Positions 1 through 8,460 of a DNA stretch of 20,435 nt are shown one piece after another. Position numbers and translations under genes: made by a program. How positions within the stretch are numbered: the stretch's first letter is position 1; every line of letters starts with the position of its first letter. Source of the DNA: Pseudomonadota bacterium (GTDB taxonomy: Bacteria > Pseudomonadota > Alphaproteobacteria > Sphingomonadales > Sphingomonadaceae); the NCBI GenBank assembly GCA_023423775.1, contig JAFAEZ010000017.1:1-20435 (forward strand), written 5' to 3'. A model generated the notes under the pieces. It did no database searches and was not told the DNA's origin. It saw nothing but the letters and a program-made list of their open reading frames with translations.

Positions 1-314
1 AGCAGAGCGTCGGCACGCGCAACGTGCTCGACGTGCTCAACGCCGAGCAGGAATTGCTGAACAGCCAGGTGGCGCTCGTCACCGCGCGGCGCGACGCTTA
101 TGTCGCCGGCTTCGCCTTGCTCAACGCGATGGGCCAGGCCGAAGTCGAGGACCTCAACCTCGACGGCGGCGCGCTGTACGATCCGGTCGCCAACTATAAC
201 CGCGTCAGCCGCCGCGCCTCCGATTGGTCGGACGATGCGACGCCCGCGCCGGTCGCGACGCGGACCGTGATGGGACCGCCTGCAAACACCCCCGTGACAC
301 CGTCCAACGAATAG
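1..314 (+). CDS. TolC-family outer membrane efflux protein, C-terminal part (5' end outside window)
   Basis: The open frame runs in from the left edge (first complete codon at base 3) to a TAG at 312-314, giving about 103 visible residues. The start GTRNVLDVLNAEQELL, followed by VALVTARRDAYVAGFALLNAMG, matches the last helical repeat of TolC-type outer-membrane channels, which serve type I secretion and RND efflux across the periplasm. The last 50 or so residues are a Pro/Ala/Thr-rich tail beyond the conserved core, usual for alphaproteobacterial members. The popZ-like gene starts 17 bases downstream, so the two may be cotranscribed. The family call is firm; the transported substrate cannot be told from this fragment. 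Confidence 0.88.
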   Translation, partial: QSVGTRNVLDVLNAEQELLNSQVALVTARRDAYVAGFALLNAMGQAEVEDLNLDGGALYDPVANYNRVSRRASDWSDDATPAPVATRTVMGPPANTPVTPSNE

Positions 315-331
315 GCAATAAGGCCCTCATT

Positions 332-763
332 ATGGGGGATATTAACCGGGATCCGTCGATGGAAGAGATACTCGCTTCCATCAAGCGCGTCATAGCCGAG
401 GATGGCCGTGCGGCCATGGCGTCCTCGCGCGGCCGTGGGGCGCGCAGCGAGCCGGGCGCGATTCCGCCGATCGCGCCGGAAGACGACGTTCTGGAGCTCA
501 ACGATCCGGTCTCTGACGAGGACGGCATCATGTCGGACGGCGCGGCCGAGGCCAGCCGCCAGGCGCTGGCGGCGCTCGCCGCGATGAATCAGGAAGAGGC
601 CACCGCCGCTCCGCCCGCCGCCGCTGACGGCCCGCTCGAAGCTGCCGTGAAGGAGATGCTGAGGCCGATGCTCAAGGCATGGCTCGACGAGCATCTGCCC
701 GAGATGGTCGAGGAACTCGTCACCCGCGAGATCGCCCGCATCACCGGCAAGCATTTCCGCTAG
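332..763 (+). CDS. PopZ/DUF2497 family polar-organizing protein
   Basis: A 143-residue acidic protein with the two conserved ends of the PopZ (DUF2497) family. The N-terminal helix is DPSMEEILASIKRVIAED (residues 7-24). The C-terminal oligomerisation region (about 101-143) contains EMLRPMLKAWLDEHLPEMVEELV and ends in REIARITGK. Between them lies a Pro/Glu/Asp/Ala-rich, probably disordered linker. In Caulobacter, PopZ forms a polar matrix that anchors the chromosome origin and recruits cell-cycle proteins; that role here is inferred from family. It is shorter than Caulobacter PopZ (177 aa), mainly in the linker. I chose the ATG at 332 because AAGG at 320-323 sits 8 bases upstream and it keeps the residues before the conserved SMEEI. 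The position between tolC and valS fits an alphaproteobacterial order I recall for this family. Confidence 0.85.
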   Translation: MGDINRDPSMEEILASIKRVIAEDGRAAMASSRGRGARSEPGAIPPIAPEDDVLELNDPVSDEDGIMSDGAAEASRQALAALAAMNQEEATAAPPAAADGPLEAAVKEMLRPMLKAWLDEHLPEMVEELVTREIARITGKHFR

Positions 764-825
764 GGGCGCGCCCCCGCGCCTAAAGCTCTTTCCCAGCGCC
801 GCGACCTTCGGCTAAGCGCGTCGCC

Positions 826-3630
826 ATGACCGAGCTGCCGAAGACTTTCGATCCGGGCGCCATCGAGGCCCGCTGGTATCCTTATTGGGAAGAGAAGGGC
901 CTGTTCGCCCCGGAGCGCCCGGGCGCCGAGCCCTGGACCCTCGTCAATCCGCCGCCCAACGTCACCGGTAGTCTGCATATCGGCCATGCGCTCGACAACA
1001 CGCTGCAGGACATTCTCGTCCGCCACGCGCGGCTCAAGGGCAAGGATGCGCGCTGGGTGGTCGGCACCGACCATGCCGGCATCGCGACGCAGATGGTGGT
1101 CGAGCGCCAGCTCAACCAGAAGCAGCAGAAGCGAACCGACTTCACCCGCGAGGAATTCGTCGCGAAGGTCTGGGAGTGGAAGGAGGAAAGCGGCGGCGAG
1201 ATCACCCAGCAGCTCCGCCGCCTCGGCTGCTCGATGGACTGGGCCAACGAGCGCTTCACGATGGACGAGGGCTTTTCGAAGGCGGTCCTCAAGGTCTTCG
1301 TCGACCTCTACCGCGAGGGACTGCTCTATCGCGACAAGCGCCTCGTCAACTGGGATCCGGGCCTCGGCACCGCGATCAGCGACCTTGAGGTCGAGACCAA
1401 GGAGGTGAACGGCAAGTTCTGGCACCTCCAATATCCGCTGGCGGACGGCAGCGGTTTCATTCACGTCGCCACCACCCGGCCCGAGACGATGCTCGCCGAC
1501 ATGGCGGTGGCGGTCCATCCCGATGACGAGCGCTACAAGGGGCTGGTCGGCAAGCAGGTGAAGCTGCCGATCACCGGCCGCCTGATCCCGATCGTCGCCG
1601 ACGAGCATGCCGATCCTGAGCTCGGCTCGGGTGCGGTCAAGATCACGCCGGGCCATGATTTCAACGATTTCGAAGTCGGCAAGCGCGCTGGCTTCAAGGC
1701 GTCCGAGATGCTCAACATGCTCGACGCCAAGGCGCGCGTCACCCAGACCGCGGACGGGCTGATCCCCGACGACTTGCTCGGCCTCGACCGCTTCGAGGCG
1801 CGCAAGCTGGTGGTCGCCAAGCTCGAGGAGCTCGGCCTGCTCGAGCGCGTCGAGGACCGCGTCATCGCCACCCCGTTCGGCGACCGCTCGGGCGAAGTGA
1901 TCGAGCCCTGGCTCACCGACCAATGGTATGTCGACGCCGCCACCCTGGCCAAGCCGGCGATCGAGGCGGTCCGCTCGGGCGCCACCAAGATCGTGCCGAA
2001 GACCTGGGAAAAGACCTATTTCAACTGGATGGAGAACATCCAGCCCTGGTGCGTCTCGCGCCAGCTCTGGTGGGGCCACCGCATCCCGGCCTGGTACGGT
2101 TATGACTTTGATAGCGTTCACGCCACCGGTGGACGGATAAATGGCCGTAAGGTTTTCGTCGCTGAGACTGAAGCTGAGGCTATCGAGCAGGCTCGTGAAT
2201 ACTATCGCAGTTTCTGGGCCGCCAATGATGATTTCCGGCCGGAAAACGTTCGGATTTATGATAGCGAGCCGGACGCCGACGATGGCTTCTGGCATGAGCA
2301 TACGATCCCACTTTGGCGCGACAACGACGTGCTCGACACTTGGTTCTCCTCGGCGTTGTGGCCGTTCGCGACGATGGGCTGGCCTGACGTCGATGTGAAG
2401 GCCACGGGGCGCTACCCCAATGATGTGCTCATCTCTGGCTTCGACATCCTGTTCTTCTGGGACGCGCGGATGATGATGCAGGGCTTGCACTTCTTGAAAG
2501 AAGTGCCGTTCAAGACCCTGTATCTGCACGGTTTGGTCCGCGCCGCGGACGGGCAGAAAATGTCCAAGTCCAAGGGTAACGTCGTCAATCCGCTGGGCCT
2601 GATCGACCAATACGGCGCCGACGCCTTGCGCTTCTTCATGGCGGCGATGGAGAGCCAGGGCCGCGACATCAATATGGATGAGAAGCGCATCGAGGGCTAT
2701 CGCAACTTCGCGACCAAGCTCTGGAATGCTGCGCGCTTCTGCCAGGCCAATGGGATCGGCGCGAGCACGACGATCGATCCGCCCGTGGCGAACCTCGCGG
2801 TCAATCGCTGGATCGTCGCCGAGACGGTCGCGACCTTGCAGGCGCTTGACCTCGCGCTTGCCGAGCTGCGCTTCGACGAGGCGGCGACCGCGATCTACCA
2901 GTTCACCTGGAGCCGCTTCTGCGACTGGTATCTCGAGCTCATCAAGCCCGTGATCCAGGGCGAGGGCGGCGTGCCCGCGACCGGCGCCGACGCCGACGAG
3001 ACTCGCGCGGTGGCGGGCTGGGTGCTCGACCAGATCCTGGTCATGCTGCACCCGTTCATGCCGTTCATCACCGAGGAATTGTGGCACGCCATGGGCCGCC
3101 GCGATTACGACGTCATCACCGCGAAATGGCCGATGCCCGACGCGCGCGCTCTCGACCCCGAGGCGGGGGCCGAGATCGATTGGCTGATCCGGCTGGTCGG
3201 CGGCATCCGCGGCACGCGCTCGGAGCTGAACGTGCCGCCGGGAGCGAGGCTCGCTTTGCACGTGCGCGACGCCGCGCCTGCGACCCGCGTCAGGCTGGAG
3301 CGCAACGAGGCGGCGTTGAAGCGTCTTGCCCGGATCGAGACGATCAGTGTCGAAGCGGCTCCTGACGGCGGCGCCGCGCAGGTCATCGTCGACGAGGCGA
3401 CCTTCGTGCTGCCGCTCGAGGGCGTGATCGACATCGAGGCCGAGAAGGCGCGGCTCGCCAAGGCGCTGCAGGCGGCCGAGAAGGAGCGGGATTCGCTCGC
3501 CGGACGGCTCGGCAATCCGAGCTTCGTCGAGCGCGCCAAGCCCGAGGCGGTCGAGAAGGCCAAGGCCGATCATGCCGAGAAGGCGTCGGACGCCGAGCGC
3601 TACGCCGAGGCGCTCAAGCGCCTCGGCTGA
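826..3630 (+). CDS. valS: Valyl-tRNA synthetase
   Basis: A 934-residue class I aminoacyl-tRNA synthetase that charges tRNA-Val in the cytoplasm. Visible landmarks are PPPNVTGSLHIGHAL with the HIGH motif at residues 51-54, a full-length inserted editing (CP1) domain, WWGHRIPAWY, DVLDTWFSSALWPF, and KMSKS at 578-582. An anticodon-binding domain follows, then a C-terminal coiled-coil arm rich in Ala, Lys and Glu (about 865-934) of the type ValS uses on the tRNA elbow. Length is normal for bacterial ValS. The segment between PAWY and DVLDTWFSS is oddly long (76 residues, against about 28 in E. coli), and its DNA (about 2098-2320) has lower GC and other codon preferences. The ATG at 826 lacks an obvious Shine-Dalgarno sequence. 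The gene ends two bases before the convergent lipid-kinase gene. Confidence 0.97.
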   Translation: MTELPKTFDPGAIEARWYPYWEEKGLFAPERPGAEPWTLVNPPPNVTGSLHIGHALDNTLQDILVRHARLKGKDARWVVGTDHAGIATQMVVERQLNQKQQKRTDFTREEFVAKVWEWKEESGGEITQQLRRLGCSMDWANERFTMDEGFSKAVLKVFVDLYREGLLYRDKRLVNWDPGLGTAISDLEVETKEVNGKFWHLQYPLADGSGFIHVATTRPETMLADMAVAVHPDDERYKGLVGKQVKLPITGRLIPIVADEHADPELGSGAVKITPGHDFNDFEVGKRAGFKASEMLNMLDAKARVTQTADGLIPDDLLGLDRFEARKLVVAKLEELGLLERVEDRVIATPFGDRSGEVIEPWLTDQWYVDAATLAKPAIEAVRSGATKIVPKTWEKTYFNWMENIQPWCVSRQLWWGHRIPAWYGYDFDSVHATGGRINGRKVFVAETEAEAIEQAREYYRSFWAANDDFRPENVRIYDSEPDADDGFWHEHTIPLWRDNDVLDTWFSSALWPFATMGWPDVDVKATGRYPNDVLISGFDILFFWDARMMMQGLHFLKEVPFKTLYLHGLVRAADGQKMSKSKGNVVNPLGLIDQYGADALRFFMAAMESQGRDINMDEKRIEGYRNFATKLWNAARFCQANGIGASTTIDPPVANLAVNRWIVAETVATLQALDLALAELRFDEAATAIYQFTWSRFCDWYLELIKPVIQGEGGVPATGADADETRAVAGWVLDQILVMLHPFMPFITEELWHAMGRRDYDVITAKWPMPDARALDPEAGAEIDWLIRLVGGIRGTRSELNVPPGARLALHVRDAAPATRVRLERNEAALKRLARIETISVEAAPDGGAAQVIVDEATFVLPLEGVIDIEAEKARLAKALQAAEKERDSLAGRLGNPSFVERAKPEAVEKAKADHAEKASDAERYAEALKRLG

Positions 3631-3632
3631 GG

Positions 3633-4526
3633 TCAGGCTGGGACCACCACCTCGATCGCCTTGTGCGCCACTTCGACGACGGCGGGGGTCTTGGCCAGCA
3701 CCTCGCCGTCGATCGAGATCTTCTGGCGCGGCTTGGTGTCGATGCGCAGCTGCTGGCCGCGAAACTCCTCGTGCGCGGCCTCGCGGGCGGGCAGCTTGAA
3801 ATATTTGGCGAACCAGTCCCAGAGCAGGTGCGCCATGCTGCGCCCAACGACGGCCTGGATGACGATGTCGCCGCTGTCGACCTCGGCCTGCTCGATCAGC
3901 TCGACGCCGCCGTGGAAGCGGCCGTTGGCGATGCGAACCTCGGTCGCCCAGATCGTGTGCTTCTGGACGCCGTCGTCGACCGAAAGCTTGAACGGGCGGA
4001 AGCGGAACACGCAATAGATCGCCCAGATCAGATAGCCGACACGGCCCAGATAGCGCTTGAGATTGTGCGGTATCCCTTCGCCGATCATCGGCGAGAGGCC
4101 CATTGCCGCGCAATTTGCGAAATGGTCGCCGTCGATCACGCCGAGATCGATGCGACGACGCTTGCCGGTCGCGATCGTCTGGATAGCGCCGTCGAGGTCG
4201 AGCGGGATGCCGAGCGTGCGCGCGAAGCTGTTGGCGGTGCCGAGCGGCAGCAGCGCGAACACACAATCGCGGTCGACCACGTCATCGACGGTGCAGGAGA
4301 GCGATCCGTCGCCGCCGCCGACGATCACCATCGGCGTTCCGGTCGCCACCGCCTGTTGCATGGTGGGGGTGAGCTTGCGCGGGTTCTTTACGGCATAAGC
4401 CGCGGTTAGCCGGATGCCCGCTGCCTCGAGCTTGGTCTTGGCCTCGCGGAACAGATCGCGCCCCTTGCGCGATGCCGCATTGACAACGAGGACGGCTTCG
4501 CGGGGGACTGGGCGTGGTGCATGCAT
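3633..4526 (-). CDS. Diacylglycerol/lipid kinase family protein (YegS/DagK-like)
   Basis: A 297-residue protein of the DAGK catalytic-domain family (diacylglycerol, sphingosine and YegS-like lipid kinases), which use ATP to phosphorylate a lipid hydroxyl at the inner membrane. The nucleotide-binding signature GGGDGS is at residues 70-75 and the conserved LPLGTANSFARTLGIP at about 93-108, after an N-terminal VVNAASRKGRD strand-loop. The C-terminal half is the beta-sandwich lipid-binding domain. In sphingomonads a lipid of sphingosine or ceramide type is a possible substrate, but nothing here decides it. Start: ATG at 4526 with GGGAG about 12 bases upstream. It is convergent with valS and divergent from hemB, so it is probably a single-gene unit. 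Confidence 0.88.
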   Translation of the reverse strand: MHAPRPVPREAVLVVNAASRKGRDLFREAKTKLEAAGIRLTAAYAVKNPRKLTPTMQQAVATGTPMVIVGGGDGSLSCTVDDVVDRDCVFALLPLGTANSFARTLGIPLDLDGAIQTIATGKRRRIDLGVIDGDHFANCAAMGLSPMIGEGIPHNLKRYLGRVGYLIWAIYCVFRFRPFKLSVDDGVQKHTIWATEVRIANGRFHGGVELIEQAEVDSGDIVIQAVVGRSMAHLLWDWFAKYFKLPAREAAHEEFRGQQLRIDTKPRQKISIDGEVLAKTPAVVEVAHKAIEVVVPA

Positions 4527-4660
4527 GGGGGCCTAACTCCCATTTCGCCGCGAAGTGCCAAGCCGCGGACCGTCGGACGCGAGCAGGACTCCAGCCTGGT
4601 GGGTTGGGTCGTGCCCCGCTGCGCTTTGCAAGGCCGCGCCCTGCGGGCTAGAGCCGTGCC

Positions 4661-5656
4661 ATGAGTCTTCCCGCTTTTCCCGCGCTGCGCCTGCGCCGGT
4701 CCCGTTCGTCCGCCTGGTCCCGCGCGATGGTCGCCGAGACCGTCCTCACGCCGTCCGACCTGATCTGGCCGCTCTTCGTCGCCGAAGGCCGCGGCGCGGA
4801 AGAGCCGATCGCGACCCTGCCCGGCGTGTCGCGCTGGTCGGTCGACCGGCTGGTGGAGCAGGCGCGGCAGGCCCGCGACCTCGGCATTCCCTGCCTGGCC
4901 TTGTTCCCCAACACGCCGCGCGAGCTGCGCGACGAGACAGGGAGCGAGGCCCTCAATCCTGATAATCTGATGTGCCGCGCGATCCGCGCCATCAAGGACG
5001 CGGTACCGGAAATCGGCATCCTCACCGACGTCGCGCTCGATCCCTATACCGCCAGCGGCCATGACGGCCTCACCGACGCCGCCGGTTACGTACTCAACGA
5101 CGAGACCAGCAAATTGCTCGTCGAGCAGGCGCTGGTCCAGGCGCGCGCCGGTGCCGACGTGGTCGCGCCGTCCGACATGATGGACGGGCGCGTCGCCGCG
5201 ATCCGGGCGGCGCTGGAAGCCGAGGGCCACGTCAACGTTCTCATCATGGCTTATGCCGCCAAATATGCCTCGGCCTTTTATGGCCCGTTCCGCGATGCGG
5301 TCGGTTCGCGCGGCCTGCTGAAGGGCGACAAGAAGACCTACCAGATGGATCCGGCCAATGGCGACGAGGCGCTGCGCGAGGTCGCGCTCGACTTGGCCGA
5401 GGGCGCCGATTGGGTGATGGTGAAGCCGGGCCTGCCCTATCTCGACATCGTTCGCCGCGTGAAGGAGCGGTTCGGTGTGCCGACCTTCGCCTACCAGGTG
5501 TCGGGCGAATATGCGATGATCGAGGCGGCCGCGGCATCGGGGGCAGGGGAGCGCGACGCGCTCGTTATGGAGACCCTGATGGCATTCAAGCGCGCCGGCT
5601 GCTCCGGGATCCTCACTTATCATGCCCCGCTCGCCGCCAAGCTGCTGGGTGCATGA
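4661..5656 (+). CDS. hemB: Delta-aminolevulinic acid dehydratase (porphobilinogen synthase)
   Basis: A 331-residue cytoplasmic enzyme that condenses two 5-aminolevulinate molecules into porphobilinogen, the second common step of tetrapyrrole (haem, sirohaem) synthesis. The Schiff-base lysines are K201 in AAKYASAFYGPFRDA and K255 in VMVKPGLPYLD. At residues 123-136 the segment reads DVALDPYTASGHDG. The cysteine triad of zinc-dependent HemB is replaced by A/D-type residues, which places the protein in the magnesium/potassium class typified by the Pseudomonas enzyme. Other signatures are LFPNTP and YQVSGEYAMI. The ATG at 4661 follows a 134-base divergent gap from the lipid kinase in which I see no convincing promoter. 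The stop overlaps the next start in ATGA (5653-5656), which points to translational coupling. Confidence 0.96.
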   Translation: MSLPAFPALRLRRSRSSAWSRAMVAETVLTPSDLIWPLFVAEGRGAEEPIATLPGVSRWSVDRLVEQARQARDLGIPCLALFPNTPRELRDETGSEALNPDNLMCRAIRAIKDAVPEIGILTDVALDPYTASGHDGLTDAAGYVLNDETSKLLVEQALVQARAGADVVAPSDMMDGRVAAIRAALEAEGHVNVLIMAYAAKYASAFYGPFRDAVGSRGLLKGDKKTYQMDPANGDEALREVALDLAEGADWVMVKPGLPYLDIVRRVKERFGVPTFAYQVSGEYAMIEAAAASGAGERDALVMETLMAFKRAGCSGILTYHAPLAAKLLGA

Positions 5657-7896
5657 CCGCAGACGGGCTGAATCCTGATCTCGCGGCGGCGGCGCGGGAG
5701 CGCTGGGCGAAGCCGCTCTTCCTGGCGACGATCGTCACCGGCTCATTCCTGCTCTTCCTGACGCAGCCGATGGTGGCGCGGATGGCGCTGCCGCGGATCG
5801 GCGGCGCCCCGGCGGTGTGGAACAGCGCGATGCTGGTCTATCAGGCGCTGCTGCTCGGCGGTTATTATTATGCGCACAAGCTGTCGGCGCTGGCGCCGCG
5901 CCGCCAGGCCGGCGTCCATTTCGTCATGCTGGCGATTGCGGCGCTGTGGCTGCCGATCGGCCTCAGGGCGATCGCGCCGCCCACCGATATCGCACCCGCG
6001 CTGTGGGTGCCCTGGTTCCTGCTGAGCTCGATCGGCCCGCTCTTCTTCATCGTCTCGGCGCAGGCGCCGCTGATGCAGCGCTGGTACGCCCTCGAAAGCG
6101 CGCGCGGCGATCCCTATCCGCTCTACGCAGCCTCCAACCTCGGCAGCTTCGCAGGCCTGCTCGCTTATCCGCTGGCCGTCGAGCCGCTGCTGACGCTGGA
6201 CGAGCAGAGCCGGCTGTGGACGGGGGGGTATGCGCTGCTGGTGCTGCTCGTCATCGGCTGCGCGCTGACCACGCCGGCCCATGCCGTCGAGGCGAAGCCG
6301 GAGCGGGTCTCGCCCGCGCCGACCCGCCGCCGCATCGCCCACTGGATCGCGCTCGCCGCCGTCCCCTCGGGCCTCATGCTGTCGACGACGACGCACCTCA
6401 CCACCGACATCGTCGCCATGCCGCTGATCTGGGTGGTCCCGCTCGGCCTCTATCTGCTCAGCTTCGCGATCGCCTTCGCGCGGGGCCGCGGCGCGACGAT
6501 CTTCATCACCCAGTTGGCGCCGCTGATCATTTTGATCGCCGGCGGTCTCACCTTTGCCGACGGCACCAACAATCCGTTCGTCGCCGCCACATTGGGCCTG
6601 AGCCTGCTGTTCTTCGTGGCGGTGACGCTCCATGGCGAGATGTACCGGCTCCGGCCCGGTCCGGACCGGCTGACCGGCTTCTATCTGGCCATGTCGGTCG
6701 GCGGCCTGCTGGGAGGCACTTTCTGCGCGATCCTGGCGCCGAGCCTGTTCGACTGGACCTACGAGCATCCCTTGCTGGTGGTGGCCGCCGCCTTTCTGCT
6801 ACCGCAGCGCAACTATCTCCCCCAGGTCACGCGCTTCTGGGCGGCTCCCGGTCGTGCACCCCGCATCGGCGCGGCTGTGGCCGGGGCCGCGTTGGTCCTG
6901 TCGCTGGTCGGCGACAAATATGTCTCCGGCGTCTCCGCCCCGGTTTCCGTCATCGCGAGCGGCGCGATCGCCTTGCTGGCGCTGTTCAGCCTCGGCCGGC
7001 CGCTCCTCTTCGCTGCCTGCCTGGCCGCGCTGATGATGAGCTATGGCGGCTGGACCACGTTGAAGGGCTCGTTCGACGGGTTCCGCACGCGCTCCTATTT
7101 CGGGATCTACTCGGTAGGACGCGACGTGCGGCGCAACGCTTTGTCGCTCACCCATGGCAGCACGCTCCACGGCCTCCAGAATCTGGCGCCGGGCAGGCGC
7201 CTGGAGCCGACCACTTATTATGTGCGCGATTCGGGTGTCGGCGTCGCGATGGCCGCCGCGCCGACCCTGTACGGCCCCGGCGCCCGCATCGGCGTGGTCG
7301 GGCTCGGCACCGGCACGCTGGCCTGCTACGCGCAACCCGGCCAGGACTGGCGCTTCTTCGAGATCGATCCTGGAATGGTGCGGCTCGCCCGCGACAGCGG
7401 CACCTTCACCTTCCTGAGCCAATGCGCTCCGCAGGCGCGCATGGTCGTCGGCGACGCCCGCCTGACGTTGGCGGCGCAGCCGCCCGCCGGCTTGGATATC
7501 CTCGCGATCGATGCCTTTTCGTCCGATGCGGTGCCGATGCATCTCCTTACCCGCGAGGCCTTCGCGGTCTATGGCCGGGCGTTGCAGCCCAAGGGCCTGC
7601 TGCTGGTTCATATCTCCAACCGCTATCTCGATCTCGAGCCGGTCGTGGCGATGGCGGCGCGTGCGGGCGGATGGCATGCGCTGATGCGCGCTTACGCCCC
7701 GGACAAGGATGGGCGAGACAATGCCACCCCTTCCGTCTGGGTGGCGTTGTCGCGTGACGAGGCGACGCTCAACGCCATGATTGACACCGGCAAGGTGATG
7801 GCGGTGTGGGCCGAACCGCGCGCGCCCGTGGGCTTTGCCGGCTGGACCGACGATCATGCAAGCATCCTGCCGCTGCTCGACGTCTGGACGAAATAG
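5653..7896 (+). CDS. Spermidine synthase-like multispanning membrane protein
   Basis: A 747-residue fusion. The N-terminal two thirds (about residues 20-510) is a series of hydrophobic segments, including VTGSFLLFLTQPMVARMALP, of the type found in fused membrane-spermidine-synthase proteins. The C-terminal domain (about 540-710) has a Rossmann methyltransferase-like fold: GVVGLGTGTLACYA at about 547-560, EIDPGMVRLARD at about 570, a GDARLTL motif near 600, and DAFSSDAVPMHLLT. That is the polyamine-synthase arrangement (binding of decarboxylated SAM), but these membrane fusions have mostly unproven chemistry, so I do not assign spermidine synthesis. It starts inside the hemB stop codon (ATGA) and is 24 bases from the first GNAT gene. 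Confidence is high for architecture and low for reaction. Confidence 0.85.
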   Translation: MTADGLNPDLAAAARERWAKPLFLATIVTGSFLLFLTQPMVARMALPRIGGAPAVWNSAMLVYQALLLGGYYYAHKLSALAPRRQAGVHFVMLAIAALWLPIGLRAIAPPTDIAPALWVPWFLLSSIGPLFFIVSAQAPLMQRWYALESARGDPYPLYAASNLGSFAGLLAYPLAVEPLLTLDEQSRLWTGGYALLVLLVIGCALTTPAHAVEAKPERVSPAPTRRRIAHWIALAAVPSGLMLSTTTHLTTDIVAMPLIWVVPLGLYLLSFAIAFARGRGATIFITQLAPLIILIAGGLTFADGTNNPFVAATLGLSLLFFVAVTLHGEMYRLRPGPDRLTGFYLAMSVGGLLGGTFCAILAPSLFDWTYEHPLLVVAAAFLLPQRNYLPQVTRFWAAPGRAPRIGAAVAGAALVLSLVGDKYVSGVSAPVSVIASGAIALLALFSLGRPLLFAACLAALMMSYGGWTTLKGSFDGFRTRSYFGIYSVGRDVRRNALSLTHGSTLHGLQNLAPGRRLEPTTYYVRDSGVGVAMAAAPTLYGPGARIGVVGLGTGTLACYAQPGQDWRFFEIDPGMVRLARDSGTFTFLSQCAPQARMVVGDARLTLAAQPPAGLDILAIDAFSSDAVPMHLLTREAFAVYGRALQPKGLLLVHISNRYLDLEPVVAMAARAGGWHALMRAYAPDKDGRDNATPSVWVALSRDEATLNAMIDTGKVMAVWAEPRAPVGFAGWTDDHASILPLLDVWTK

Positions 7897-7920
7897 CCCT
7901 GCGGGCGCTACGCCTCGCTG

Positions 7921-8460
7921 ATGATCGAGACCGAACGGCTTTGCCTGCGGAACTGGCGCGAAGGGGACGCTGCCTTATTCTCGCGCCACACCAATACGCC
8001 CGCGGTGATGCGCTGGCTCGGCGGGGTACAGACGCCTGAATTCCAGGAGGAGATCGTCCGCGACCGCTTCATGCGCTGGCAGGCGGAGCGCGGCTTCACC
8101 TACTGGGTGGTCGAGCGCAAGGCCGACGGCGCCTTTCTCGGCTTTTGCGGCCTCAAGATCGCCGACGGGGACGGCAGCAGCATCGTCGGCGAGATGGAGA
8201 TAGGCTGGCGGCTGCGCGAGGATGCGTGGGGGCAGGGCTATGCCAAGGAGGCGGCGATCGCCTCGCTCGACCACGCCTTCGACCTGCTGGGCGCGCCGCG
8301 CGTCTTCGCGATCACCTTCCCGCAGAACGAGGCCAGCTGGGGCCTGATGGAACGGCTCGGCATGCGCCGCCGGGCCGATCTCGATTATGACGATCCCCGC
8401 TTCCCGGCGCTCAATCCGACCATCATCTACGAGATCGATCGGGCGGACTGGCGGCGGTGA
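7921..8460 (+). CDS. GNAT family N-acetyltransferase (RimJ/RimL type), copy 1
   Basis: A 179-residue acetyl-CoA-dependent N-acetyltransferase. It opens with IETERLCLRNWREGD, the usual start of RimJ/RimL-type GNATs. The acetyl-CoA loop region is EIGWRLREDAWGQGYAKEA (about 98-116), and QNEASWGLMERLGMRRRADLD (about 139-159) is the conserved C-terminal signature. The substrate (a protein N-terminus, an aminoglycoside or a small amine) cannot be deduced. The next gene is a close paralog with long identical stretches, and the two overlap by GTGA at 8457-8460. The start at 7921 lacks a clear Shine-Dalgarno sequence, so it may depend on readthrough from the upstream gene. Confidence 0.9.
   Translation: MIETERLCLRNWREGDAALFSRHTNTPAVMRWLGGVQTPEFQEEIVRDRFMRWQAERGFTYWVVERKADGAFLGFCGLKIADGDGSSIVGEMEIGWRLREDAWGQGYAKEAAIASLDHAFDLLGAPRVFAITFPQNEASWGLMERLGMRRRADLDYDDPRFPALNPTIIYEIDRADWRR

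Noticed and set aside
760..4266. A 1168-codon open frame on the minus strand
   Set aside because: It lies antisense to valS and out of phase with the lipid kinase. Its translation is Arg/Ala/Gly/Leu-rich low complexity with no family motif, the usual antisense artefact of GC-rich codon-biased genes.
5817..7757. A 646-codon plus-strand frame overlapping the spermidine-synthase-like gene
   Set aside because: Its translation is Arg/Ala/Gly-rich without motifs, whereas the other phase gives membrane segments and a nucleotide-binding motif and is joined to hemB by ATGA.
4638..7906. The 11-base mini-hairpin GCCCTGCGGGC occurs at 4638-4648 and 7896-7906, each just before a gene
   Set aside because: It is a short GC-only stem with a 3-base loop and no T-run; two copies are not surprising at this base composition, and it is too small to call a repeat family.
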